Shown: positions 10,201 through 17,209 of the stretch, piece after piece | Position numbering within the stretch: the first letter of the stretch is position 1 | How the letters are laid out: each line of letters starts with the position of its first letter | Assembly: GCF_003932755.1 (NCBI RefSeq) | Contig: NZ_CP024202.1 | Span: forward strand, 2,914,001-2,978,000 | Direction of reading: 5' to 3' | Origin: Methylomicrobium sp. wino1 | GTDB lineage: Bacteria > Pseudomonadota > Gammaproteobacteria > Methylococcales > Methylomonadaceae | DNA length: 64,000 nucleotides | Notes under the pieces: model-generated | What the model was told of the DNA's origin: nothing | The model's input: the letters and a program-made list of their open reading frames with translations, nothing else | The model's database searches: none | Translations under genes and position numbers: made by a program

Positions 10201-10357
10201 GCTGGATTTGGCGATTAGAACGCTGATCGATTTACAGGCTTCAGGCAGGATGATCGGTATCATCTCGCATGTGACCGAATTGAAGGAGCAAATGGCGCTC
10301 AGGCTCGATGTCATCGGCTCCAAAACCGGCAGCAGTGTGCGCACGATTGCGACTTGA
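7295..10357 (+). CDS. sbcC: Exonuclease subunit SbcC (Rad50-like ATPase)
   Basis: 1020 residues, the SMC-like partner of SbcD. The Walker A motif GPTGSGKSS is at residues 35-43. A long coiled coil follows, interrupted by the zinc-hook motif CPVCG at about 508-512. A second coiled coil leads to the ABC signature LSGGESF (about 923) and the Walker B/D-loop LFIDEGFGSLD (about 957). All parts needed for ATP-driven opening and closing of the nuclease are present and the length is normal. It starts at the ATG inside the sbcD stop overlap. The gene ends 29 bases before a repeat cluster. Confidence 0.97.
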   Translation: MKPVKLTIQAFGPFAGNESIDFGLLGPNPLFLINGPTGSGKSSILDAICFALYGQSTGAEREPSQMRCDHADINMLTEAILDFNLGTENYRIRRIPVQERPKSKGEGTTTQQAEAQLWQLDGTDEGKLIVAKSVTDATNEVKRLIGLDVEQFRQVMVLPQGKFRELLMADSKEREQIFGQLFRTGIYKRIEEALKNQAAGIRQEVERHRNQIKGILHGAEMASEAEVDEALEALQPELAAASEEKEQANQKMLQAARVREQAQAVKQRFDNLDTKQKALSDKAAQKPEVDKQQHRLDSALQAEKIRHLYDNYQAKTKEKAKLLEQIQACQTALQLAAANELEAKQSVDAAKQAYAEVEALKHKRIELQQYRDRIAELAEARVTLQNRQKELTAARKAFDARKLEQQALINELADKDKAFVEISRELESLATMRIEWEAQRRNLQQRQQLEDLRNEQTRLRHNESKLAAAFETQKAAYDALEKEARQIEMHWHLGQAALLAEALQGGQPCPVCGSIEHPKPAVAANDEALVTKHQVDQARADENQARNLMQNAKEKWDAALNELTVNRKDIEQLARQLEQLAEQPLQALVDTFANVSETVDRLVERQAQQKTLGARIDTIKGLLSSTTETLAELEASAASVNEQFIQARSNSEQLEKLIPEDYREPKVLEQTLSQLNRRITALSDALTQAEADYAAKHSELDKASSKLEALQQQREALESQYSEAEAQWRDALARSTFADADASHSALMADPEQHSLKAEIEAYRDELVGLQEVVKQLQADLAGHAPPDMQAIEGQLTEQTARYRKVEESWRKLEERVNQLARVKDKLTQARATQAELEARYEVFGTLSDVANGQTGDKISLQRFVLSVLLDDVLIQASERLTLMSKGRYRMVRKEDRAKGNKASGLEMEVEDAYTGKNRPVATLSGGESFMAALALALGLSDVVQSYAGGIKLDTLFIDEGFGSLDLESLDLAIRTLIDLQASGRMIGIISHVTELKEQMALRLDVIGSKTGSSVRTIAT

Positions 10358-10385
10358 TATGGAATTCATCGTCAAGAGGTTATCT

Positions 10386-10513
10386 TATACCTTTCACCCT
10401 TCAAATTTCGGCAGTGTCTAAGGAGGTGCCGGGGTGCTGGCATAGAGCCTACATGTATCCACGGCGTCCTTTGACGGATCCCCGATGCCGAATTTGGATC
10501 CACGATGGTTATA
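10386..10513. repeat. Dispersed repeat C, copy 1
   Basis: Starts TATACCTTTCACCCTTCAAATTTCGGC and ends near CGATGGTTATA. Inverted ends of the TATACC / GGTATA type, variable GC-rich middle. Related copies at 12091, 13395 and 56123. Confidence 0.7.
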
Positions 10514-10672
10514 AATTCGGCAGATTAACCATGAAGCACATGAAGTAATTCAAAAGCTTGCCTGTGTATCTTCGCTAAGCTCTCGGGTGAGCGAGAGTTT
10601 TGCACAAACGCGTAACAAGTTATTGAATTAACTTCTTATTCTTCATGATTTTCATGGTGAAGTGATTTTTTG
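10510..10672 (+). repeat. Dispersed repeat B, copy 3 (forms the 3' end of hoxW)
   Basis: Third copy. Its right end (AAGAATAAG... read on the minus strand) provides the last eleven codons and the stop of hoxW. It directly follows repeat C (10386-10513). Confidence 0.8.
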
Positions 10673-11151
10673 GCCAGTTCACGCCAGACATCGACATCCG
10701 GCTGTCTTAATAATCGTTCCGCATATTGGCCGGCCCGTTGTAAATGTTCTCGCGCTTTCGGGCTTAAATCGCTGCCTAATTCGAATTGTTCGCCTTGAAT
10801 GCTCAACAAGAAACACGGCGGAGGGGCTCGGTGTTTGATGGTTTGATAAACGTGCAACACGGCGGCAGGGCTCATCGCATGCGTGGTGTAACTCTTGTCA
10901 TGAGCGGGCTCGAGCTCCCTGAAATCGAACGCGCCTTTGCAGGCGACCGAGGCATCGATAAACAACACCAGATTCCGGTCTTCAAGATCGAGAGCATGTT
11001 CGACCTGCAATTGAAAGTCGTTCAAAATTTCGACGGAACCCGGTTCTATTCGATTCTGAATTATTTCCAGCAGTAACGGGCCGAGTGCATCGTCGCCCCG
11101 GCTGAGGTTGCCGTAGCCGAAGATCAGAATGGGTAAGGTTTTATTCATCAT
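10636..11151 (-). CDS. hoxW: Hydrogenase maturation endopeptidase (HoxW/HycI family)
   Basis: 171 residues of the hydrogenase maturation protease family: N-terminal FGYGNLSRGDDALGP with the nickel-sensing Asp/Glu region, then VLFIDAS and a C-terminal helical part. These proteases clip the C-terminus of the large [NiFe] subunit after nickel is inserted. The only hydrogenase in the window is the NAD-reducing type (hoxH at 49206), so a HoxW role is inferred, although the gene is about 38 kb away. The last eleven codons (KKSLHHENHEE) and the stop are read from the end of a dispersed repeat present elsewhere in the window, so the C-terminus has been replaced or extended by it. Start ATG at 11151 with AGGA upstream; ATG 11148 is equally possible. 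Confidence 0.85.
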   Translation of the reverse strand: MMNKTLPILIFGYGNLSRGDDALGPLLLEIIQNRIEPGSVEILNDFQLQVEHALDLEDRNLVLFIDASVACKGAFDFRELEPAHDKSYTTHAMSPAAVLHVYQTIKHRAPPPCFLLSIQGEQFELGSDLSPKAREHLQRAGQYAERLLRQPDVDVWRELAKKSLHHENHEE

Positions 11152-11173
11152 GCAATCCTATCGATAAAAAATG

Positions 11174-12061
11174 TTATTTCGATCCGCGTGGTGTTGCGTT
11201 AATCAAGTGATTTTTGGCGCTTATCGTAGCAAAAAAATCCAGGAGGACTTCCTGGTTTTGACGGAATCCAAACGTCTGTATATGACCGCCTTGAGTTGGG
11301 TGAAATCGTTTGGGCGGCTTAGCGGTTCGATAAAGTCGTCTGCCATGATTGTATGGAATGAGTTTGTCGTCGACACTATGAAAGAACAGCAATGGAATCG
11401 GTGCGAGATTTTCGACGACTTCGATAGGGTTATAGGAGTAGTTTAACGACCAGGCAAACAGGTATTGAAATGGCCAAGTTAGCCAATGGTTTGCCGCGAC
11501 ATCGCGGGCAATTTGAAAATAGCCGGTAAAGGCCGCATCGCTAATGATGCCGGCTAAGTATTGCCGGGCCGACGGGGTCCGGGCGGCAAAATAGATGCCG
11601 AGACTGGCGCCGAGGCTCTGGCCCAAAAGAAATAATGGTCTCGATTCGGATTTTTCGATCAGCCAATCGAATCCTGTCTCGATATCGAGAAAAATATCCG
11701 GCAGGTTCGGTTTGCCTTCGGAATTCCCGAAACCGCGATAATCGATTAACAAAACCTGATAGCCGTGCTCAGGCAGCCATTTGACGTTAAGGATATGCGT
11801 GCTTATATTTTGCGCATTGCCGTGCAAGAAATAAACGCTGCCTTTGAGCTCACCCAACGCCGGTAAAAACCAACCGTGAATCGTGAGTTCGTCCCGGGTC
11901 TTCAGGTAGACGTCTCGATAGTGAAGGCCCAGCGATACGGGTTTGAGAACGTGCTGTTCACTCGGATAGAACAATAGGCCGGAACATCCGCAGCAACTCA
12001 GTAAAGTTAGCATGGCTACAAGACAGCGCCACGTCCCGCATCTTGAAATATCGATTGTCAT
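11174..12061 (-). CDS. Alpha/beta hydrolase, probable lipoprotein (ABHD13/BEM46-like)
   Basis: About 295 residues from the ATG at 12061. A TTG at 12109 is also in frame, but those extra codons come from a dispersed repeat and are probably not native. The N-terminus has a hydrophobic stretch ending in a lipobox-like LLSC. The serine hydrolase fold follows: oxyanion region FLHGNAQN, DYRGFGNSEG, the nucleophile elbow GQSLG, the acid in HSVDDKLIP and the catalytic His in GGHIQTF. It belongs to the uncharacterised BEM46/ABHD13-like hydrolases. The substrate is unknown; probably anchored at the inner or outer membrane facing the periplasm. Confidence 0.85.
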   Translation of the reverse strand: MTIDISRCGTWRCLVAMLTLLSCCGCSGLLFYPSEQHVLKPVSLGLHYRDVYLKTRDELTIHGWFLPALGELKGSVYFLHGNAQNISTHILNVKWLPEHGYQVLLIDYRGFGNSEGKPNLPDIFLDIETGFDWLIEKSESRPLFLLGQSLGASLGIYFAARTPSARQYLAGIISDAAFTGYFQIARDVAANHWLTWPFQYLFAWSLNYSYNPIEVVENLAPIPLLFFHSVDDKLIPYNHGRRLYRTAKPPKRFHPTQGGHIQTFGFRQNQEVLLDFFATISAKNHLINATPRGSK

Positions 12062-12090
12062 CGTGTCGATATTAAACGGTAAAGGCCATT

Positions 12091-12214
12091 TATACCTTTC
12101 GCACTTCAAATTTCGTCAATGCCAGAGGATGCGCAGGGGTGTTCGATCCCTCACCTAACGCTAGGTGAGGGATCGAACACCCCTGCGCCGAATTTTGATA
12201 TACGATGAGTATAT
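12091..12214. repeat. Dispersed repeat C, copy 2, with long hairpin
   Basis: TATACCTTTCGCACTTCAAATTTCG at 12091 and a matching TTTTGATATACGATGAGTATA at the right. The middle is the perfect hairpin at 12131-12188. The left end overlaps the upstream codons of the minus-strand hydrolase. Confidence 0.72.
12131..12188. repeat. Long perfect hairpin upstream of cobO
   Basis: 27-base arms (12131-12157 and 12162-12188) with a four-base loop, GC-rich. It sits inside a copy of the 'GGTATA...TATACC' repeat (12091-12214), between a divergently transcribed hydrolase and cobO. It could form a very stable RNA hairpin. Confidence 0.9.
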
Positions 12215-12316
12215 GAAGCAAAGTCATTTTGTCGATGTTGATGGTCCGGTAATACTTGCGTTCATGAATGAAGGTGTTACTCTGCTCGACATTTGATAAC
12301 TTGTAAAGGAGATTGA

Positions 12317-12853
12317 ATGAAAGCGAGAGATAATCGTCGTGGCTTGGTGTTGGTCAATACCGGCGAAGGGAAGGGCAAGTCTTCGAGTGCGTTGGGCATG
12401 GTGTTTCGCGCCGCCGGCTGGGGCATGAAGGTTTGCGTGATTCAGTATATTAAAGGCCAATGGAAAACTGGCGAACACAAAGCCGCGGAGCGTTTCGACA
12501 ATATCGAATGGCATGCTTTGGGCGACGGCTTTACTTGGGATACGAAAAATCCCGAGCAGGATATTAAAACCAGCCGTTCGATTTGGGAGTTCAGTAAGGA
12601 AAAAATTAAGTCTGAAGCCTATGATTTCGTATTGCTCGATGAAATCAATTATTGCTGCGGTTATCAATGGATTTCCGGACAAGAAATCGCCGAGTTCATT
12701 AAAAATGAGAAGCCGTCCTGGATGCATTTAGTGCTGACTGGGCGCAATGCCGCGCCGGAGGTCATTGAAGTTGCCGATACTGTGACCCATATGACGCTGG
12801 TTAAACATGCGTATACCCAGGGTATCAAGGCAGAGCAGGGAGTTGAGTTTTAA
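12317..12853 (+). CDS. cobO: Cob(I)yrinic acid a,c-diamide adenosyltransferase
   Basis: 178 residues, CobO/BtuR (CobA-type) family. It transfers the adenosyl group from ATP to cobalt to make adenosylcobalamin. The P-loop GEGKGKSSSALG lies at residues 14-25, with the family motifs GMVFRAAGWG, QYIKGQWKTGE, VLLDEINYC and LTGRNAAPEVIEVAD. The start ATG at 12317 has a strong AAAGGAG site. No other cobalamin gene is in the window, so it may serve corrinoid salvage. The upstream region holds a long perfect hairpin (12131-12188) but nothing I recognise as a cobalamin riboswitch. Confidence 0.95.
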   Translation: MKARDNRRGLVLVNTGEGKGKSSSALGMVFRAAGWGMKVCVIQYIKGQWKTGEHKAAERFDNIEWHALGDGFTWDTKNPEQDIKTSRSIWEFSKEKIKSEAYDFVLLDEINYCCGYQWISGQEIAEFIKNEKPSWMHLVLTGRNAAPEVIEVADTVTHMTLVKHAYTQGIKAEQGVEF

Positions 12854-12969
12854 ACGGCTCTAATCATTGCCGAGATAAGCGTATTAGCATAGAATCCATA
12901 TGGTATTGCCGGATGTTTTGAAAAGTTTTCGGTATCATACTTATAAAAATAAACAACCTAGAGGGTACT

Positions 12970-13335
12970 ATGTCTGAAACAACTAAAATTGTAATTGCAG
13001 TTATTGGTGTTTTTGTCGCCGGATTTATTGTCGTGGGGGTCAGCAAACAAGAATCCGTCCAGGACAAAGAATCGGCGGCAATGATTAGAACTTATGTTGC
13101 GATGCAAGAGATGGCATCTAAAAAATGCCCGGCCGCGATCATGAAGGAAACCGGCGAACAGGTATTTTTTCCATCCGAGACGAAAAGCGACAAGGAGTCT
13201 TACGTAACTTATAACTATCAAGGTGAAACCGATGCATTCAAAAACGCTTCTTGCACGTTGCGGATGGAGGTCGGCGGTATTTCCGACTTGGTCATCGACG
13301 ATAAAGTCATTATCAAAAAAGAGAAAAAAAAATAG
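12970..13335 (+). CDS. Small hypothetical protein with one N-terminal membrane segment
   Basis: 121 residues. The N-terminal segment at about residues 7-25 (IVIAVIGVFVAGFIVVGV) is a single membrane anchor or uncleaved signal. The rest is soluble with two cysteines (KKCPAAI and ASCTLRM) that could form a disulfide in the periplasm, and ends in a lysine-rich tail. The ATG is preceded by an AGAGGG ribosome site. I recognise no family. It stands alone, between cobO and a repeat-rich gap. Confidence 0.7.
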   Translation: MSETTKIVIAVIGVFVAGFIVVGVSKQESVQDKESAAMIRTYVAMQEMASKKCPAAIMKETGEQVFFPSETKSDKESYVTYNYQGETDAFKNASCTLRMEVGGISDLVIDDKVIIKKEKKK

Positions 13336-13394
13336 AACCTCGTAAAAGTTCAGACTGGGTACATGGAAGTACCTACATAGGATTTGGTCAAGAA

Positions 13395-13470
13395 TATACC
13401 CATCGTAGATCAAAATTCGGCACCTGGCGCCTCCTAAGACACTGCCGAAATTTGAAGTGCGAAAGGTATA
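13395..13470. repeat. Dispersed repeat C, copy 3
   Basis: TATACCCATCGTAGATC at 13395 and CCGAAATTTGAAGTGCGAAAGGTATA ending at 13470, with a short middle. Lies downstream of the small membrane protein gene. Confidence 0.72.
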
Positions 13471-13609
13471 ACTTCACTATTTCGTGAAGGTTCGACTCGA
13501 TTGACAGGTGTCGACGGCAGGGCAGATTTTTACATTCACGCCATCTTTAGGAACGAGCATGAAATAACTTCTTTATTTCTTATCTTCATGCTGAAATGCA
13601 TTTTCTAGG

Positions 13610-14833
13610 TTAATGCTTAAATTGGCTTAGAACATCCAAAAAATAATCGATGTCTTTTTCTGTGTGAGCAGCGGAAATCTGCAGCCGGATTTCTTGTTCG
13701 CCTTTGGCGACGACCGGGTAATTCAAGCCGGTTACCAAGATGCCGTGCTCGAAACAATGTTGCACTAAGGCCCCTGTTTTATCGGTATTCCTAACCATGA
13801 TCGGTACGATCGGATGTTCGCCGGGTAAAGTCTCGAACCCCAATTGAGTTAATTCGCTCCTGAGCCTTAAGGCTAGCGTTTTAATATGGCTAAGCAAGTC
13901 CTTGCCTTCGGAACTATCTAATATGTTCAATGCGGCCAAAGCTGCAGTCGCTTCCGGCGAAGTAATCGGATTGGAATAAATATAACTCGCCGACGTTTCC
14001 TTCAAAAAGTCGATAACTGTTTGGCTGGAAACGACATAGCCGCCGTTGACGCCGAGCGCTTTACCCAGCGTCGCAATCAAGATGTCCGCTTGGCTTGCAG
14101 TAATTTCCTCGGTACCTCGGCCGGACGGTCCGAGCGCGCCAATGCCGTGCGAATCGTCGACCACCGTCAGAATGCCTTGTTCGTAATCGGCTTCATGTTT
14201 TTGGCGGATGGCTTCGATCTTATCCAATGGCGCATGGTCGCCGCGCATGCTGAAGACGCCGTCGGTAACAATGATTACCCGTTCCGCTTGGCCTTTGTTA
14301 TCGATCAGTATTCGTTCGAGCTCGGCTAAGTTCAAATGTGGATAAACCGCTTTTCGCGCCGTTTTGGCCAGCCGAATCGCATTGATGATGCAATTATGAT
14401 TGAGCGCGTCGCTGGCGACGAGCGTATCTTCGTCGATCAATGCCGGCAAGATTCCGATCATCGCCGCATAGGCCGCGCTGAATAGCATGGCTGCCTTGCG
14501 ACCATGAAATTGGGCCAGTCGGTTTTCCAAGTCGATATGAGGCTGATAGGTCCCGCTGATAAACCTCACCGCGCCGGGACCGGTACCGAAGGTTTCGGCG
14601 GCTTTCAATTCGGCAGCAATGACAGCGGGATGACTCGAAAGGCCAAGGTAAGCGTTAGCATTCATTCTCAAAAAAAGCCGGTCAGGATAATCACGAAGCA
14701 ATACTCTAGGACCGAAACCGTTGTTGGCGGGTTTGAAACCGATGATGATTTTTTCCTTGCCTTTCGCGATACCTCTAACTTGCATCGCGGAGAGTCTGTC
14801 TCTTAACAGTGCGTCGAGTTTGGTAAGTGTCAT
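13610..14833 (-). CDS. kbl: 2-amino-3-ketobutyrate CoA ligase / alpha-oxoamine synthase family
   Basis: 407 residues of the PLP-dependent alpha-oxoamine synthase family (Kbl, BioF, HemA, Spt). The PLP lysine is K258 in ATLGKALGVNGG; DDSHGIGALGPSGRG and the N-terminal NAYLGLSSHPAV are typical. The gene follows an SDR-type threonine dehydrogenase on the same strand. Such a pair would convert threonine to glycine and acetyl-CoA through 2-amino-3-ketobutyrate, which is why Kbl is preferred to 8-amino-7-oxononanoate synthase. The ATG at 14833 has AGAGG upstream. The 196-base gap from the upstream gene contains degenerate AGTAAG/AGTGAA-like repeats, so a separate promoter is possible. Confidence 0.85.
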   Translation of the reverse strand: MTLTKLDALLRDRLSAMQVRGIAKGKEKIIIGFKPANNGFGPRVLLRDYPDRLFLRMNANAYLGLSSHPAVIAAELKAAETFGTGPGAVRFISGTYQPHIDLENRLAQFHGRKAAMLFSAAYAAMIGILPALIDEDTLVASDALNHNCIINAIRLAKTARKAVYPHLNLAELERILIDNKGQAERVIIVTDGVFSMRGDHAPLDKIEAIRQKHEADYEQGILTVVDDSHGIGALGPSGRGTEEITASQADILIATLGKALGVNGGYVVSSQTVIDFLKETSASYIYSNPITSPEATAALAALNILDSSEGKDLLSHIKTLALRLRSELTQLGFETLPGEHPIVPIMVRNTDKTGALVQHCFEHGILVTGLNYPVVAKGEQEIRLQISAAHTEKDIDYFLDVLSQFKH

Positions 14834-15029
14834 GATGACCTCTTTTGGCGGGTAGTGATTGGAAAATAGTAAGCGGTTAGTGGTAAGCAGTAAGTAGTGA
14901 ATAGTGAACAGGACTACCGACTTAACGCGTGACAGTTTAAGGTTAATCCTTAGTGCTTTTGTCCCGCCTTAAGCGGGAAGCCTTGAATAGTGAGTAGTGA
15001 AGTGATTTTTCACTACCTTCATCATCGGT

Positions 15030-15971
15030 TTATTCGGTTATGTGCTCTAGCATGTCCTTGATCATCGTTGCTAGGTCGTATCGCGCTTGCCAACCCCATT
15101 CTTGTCGGGCGGCGATATCATTCATGTGGCGTGGCCAAGAGTCCGCTATGGCTTGTCTAAGCGGGTCGATTTTATAGCTCATTTTGAAATTGGGAATATG
15201 TCGGCGAATTTCTGCTGCCAGTTGCTCGGGCGTGAAGCTCATCGCGGTCACATTATAGGCATTGCGGTGGATCAAGCGTTTGGGGTCGGCTGTCATTAAT
15301 TGCCAAATCGCATCGATCGCATCGGGCATGTACATCATGTCCAATTGCGTATCAGGTTTGAGATAGCAGGTATAGCGTTGCCGGTGGATAGTGGCGTAGA
15401 AAATTTCGACCGCGTAATCGGTCGTGCCGCCACCGGGCGGCGTTTTGTAGGAAATCAATCCCGGAAATCTAAGCCCCCGAGTGTCGAGGCCGTAGCGCTT
15501 GTGATAATAATCGCACAGTAACTCGCCGGTTACCTTGCCGATGCCGTAAAGTGTATTGGGGCGCTGTATCGTTTCCTGGGGCGTATCGAAAGCCGGCGTG
15601 TTCGGTCCGAAAGCGCCTATCGAACTGGGAAAAAACACCGAGCAAGCGTGTTTACGTGCGATTTCCAAAATATTGAACAAGCCATCGATATTGACCGACC
15701 AAGCCCTTTGTGGGTCCGCTTCGGCAACCGCGGACAATAGCGAAGCGAGGTGAATGATCGTATCGATGCGATATTCCTCGACAATCCGATCCAATACTGC
15801 GATATCTTCAATGTTCAGCCGACAATAGGGGCCGGTGTTCGTGAACTCGGTATCAGGTTGTTTGCGGTGGCCGGCGGCTATGACGGAATCATTGCCGTAT
15901 CGCTTTCTGAGGGCGGGCGTCAATTCCGATCCGATTTGTCCGGTGGCGCCGGTCACGAGTATGGTTTTCAT
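15030..15971 (-). CDS. tdh: NAD-dependent L-threonine 3-dehydrogenase, short-chain (epimerase-like) type
   Basis: About 313 residues from the ATG at 15971, chosen because the Rossmann motif (VTGATGQIGSEL) then starts at the usual distance; an ATG twelve codons upstream is open. The extended-SDR catalytic pair is in YGIGKVTGE. FPGLISYKTPPGGGTTDYA is typical of the threonine dehydrogenases that resemble UDP-glucose 4-epimerases. The product oxidises threonine to 2-amino-3-ketobutyrate, the substrate of the downstream Kbl. Cytoplasmic. An epimerase of unknown substrate is the alternative, but the kbl neighbour argues for Tdh. Confidence 0.85.
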   Translation of the reverse strand: MKTILVTGATGQIGSELTPALRKRYGNDSVIAAGHRKQPDTEFTNTGPYCRLNIEDIAVLDRIVEEYRIDTIIHLASLLSAVAEADPQRAWSVNIDGLFNILEIARKHACSVFFPSSIGAFGPNTPAFDTPQETIQRPNTLYGIGKVTGELLCDYYHKRYGLDTRGLRFPGLISYKTPPGGGTTDYAVEIFYATIHRQRYTCYLKPDTQLDMMYMPDAIDAIWQLMTADPKRLIHRNAYNVTAMSFTPEQLAAEIRRHIPNFKMSYKIDPLRQAIADSWPRHMNDIAARQEWGWQARYDLATMIKDMLEHITE

Positions 15972-16018
15972 CTTTTCTGAAAATCGCCTTTCATTTTTTC
16001 GAAGCATTGTACGGATTA

Positions 16019-16612
16019 TTAATAGGTTCGGCTAAGGTTGTCTTGATCGGCGAAGGTTTGGATGACTTCTTCTGCCAATTCAGTTATTTTCCGTCGCTGG
16101 TCTCTAGCGCTTTTGCGCAAATATTCAAATGCGGCTTCTTCGGTGAGGAGTTGATTCTTCATGATCAGGCCGACTGCTATGCAGACGCTTCTGCTTTGGG
16201 ATAGCGCTTTGTCGAGCTGTTTGTTTTCGTATTTCAGATTAATTAATTCTTTGTTTCTTTCGAGCACCGCTTCGATGGTCAAAATCAGTTGTTCGAGACT
16301 GCAAGGCTTAACCAAATAATTCATGCAACCGGAAGCGATGGCTGCTTTTACCGTATCCTCGTCGGAATAGGCGGACAAGAAAATGACTGGAACGTCGAGT
16401 ACTTGTACAAGATGTTTGGCAACGTCTATACCGGTCATTTCCGGCATGCGGATATCTAAAACCGCAATGTCCGGCTTCCGGTCTTGAGCAAGTTGAATAG
16501 CCTTGTCGCCCGAGGCGGCTTCCAACACATTATAACCGGATAGTCTGAGTCCGCGGCTCATGGTTCCAAGAATGAGTCGGTCGTCGTCGGCAAGAAGTAT
16601 TGTTTTAGTCAT
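16019..16612 (-). CDS. ANTAR-domain response regulator
   Basis: 197 residues. The receiver domain is complete (LLADDDRL; VLDIRMPEMTG; FLSAYSD; LVKPCS). After a short coiled coil, an RNA-binding ANTAR domain follows at about residues 135-190, with LIMKNQLLTEEAAFEYLRK as its diagnostic helix. ANTAR regulators bind paired hairpins in leader RNA and stop transcription termination. The likely kinase is the HisKA_2-type sensor upstream on the same strand (17210-18784), as the two families are commonly paired. Target transcripts cannot be identified here. The frame ends at a stop overlapping nothing else. Confidence 0.92.
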   Translation of the reverse strand: MTKTILLADDDRLILGTMSRGLRLSGYNVLEAASGDKAIQLAQDRKPDIAVLDIRMPEMTGIDVAKHLVQVLDVPVIFLSAYSDEDTVKAAIASGCMNYLVKPCSLEQLILTIEAVLERNKELINLKYENKQLDKALSQSRSVCIAVGLIMKNQLLTEEAAFEYLRKSARDQRRKITELAEEVIQTFADQDNLSRTY

Positions 16613-16783
16613 TAATAGTTAAAGTTAGGCCGATGGAGCCCTAAACGCTTAGGTTATCGCTAAAAATAGTTTCCAAAATATGCTTGTAAGTGATTCGTTT
16701 TTTTGTTCAATAAGGAAGACGTGATGAACCTAGAAACTAAATTCGATAGGTTATTGGCTGTAACTATTCAGTCCCCCGGCAAT

Positions 16784-16886
16784 TGGCGTTCCCACGCTCT
16801 GCGTGGGAACGCCTGAGTACCTCTCCAGCGGTACGAGACGCTAGAGTGTCTCGTACTTTATTCCCACGCTGGAGCGTGGGAACGAT
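16784..16886. repeat. REP-like GTTCCCACGC palindrome, copy 3
   Basis: GCGTTCCCACGCTCTGCGTGGGAACGC, then an inner hairpin ACGAGACGCTAGAGTGTCTCGT, then TTCCCACGCTGGAGCGTGGGAACG. Lies between the kinase and ANTAR regulator genes. The rest of this gap (16613-17209) has no gene that I support. Confidence 0.75.
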
Positions 16887-17209
16887 AGGGGATGTAAATA
16901 ATTACGGCGAATCATGCATTTAATATAGCGAACTTATTCCTACCTTATTTTAAAGTCATATCCGCGCAATAGCGGAATCAGGCTAGGGTCTTGGCGGCGT
17001 AGTGAAGTTGAAAAAAAGTAGGACCGAATCTGAATATAAAAGTTTGAAGTTTAACTACTTTTAGACGAATATAATCGGTTTGATCAAGATGCACCAATAA
17101 TTCGATAAAGATAATACAAAGCGGGGGCTGGGGTTTGTATTTGATTCGGTAATTTAATTGAAAAGCAATTGGAAGTAAAGAATCGGACCGGCATTTTGTA
17201 ATCATAGGC

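Noticed and set aside
12317-12853. Possible cobalamin riboswitch before cobO.
   Set aside because: No B12-box-like sequence seen; the upstream region is a repeat with a simple hairpin.
14834-15029. AGTAAG/AGTGAA-type repeats between the threonine genes as a tandem array.
   Set aside because: The units are irregular in length and sequence; no fixed period.
16978-17205. A 75-codon minus-strand frame between the kinase and ANTAR regulator.
   Set aside because: No recognisable family and composition like the surrounding non-coding DNA.
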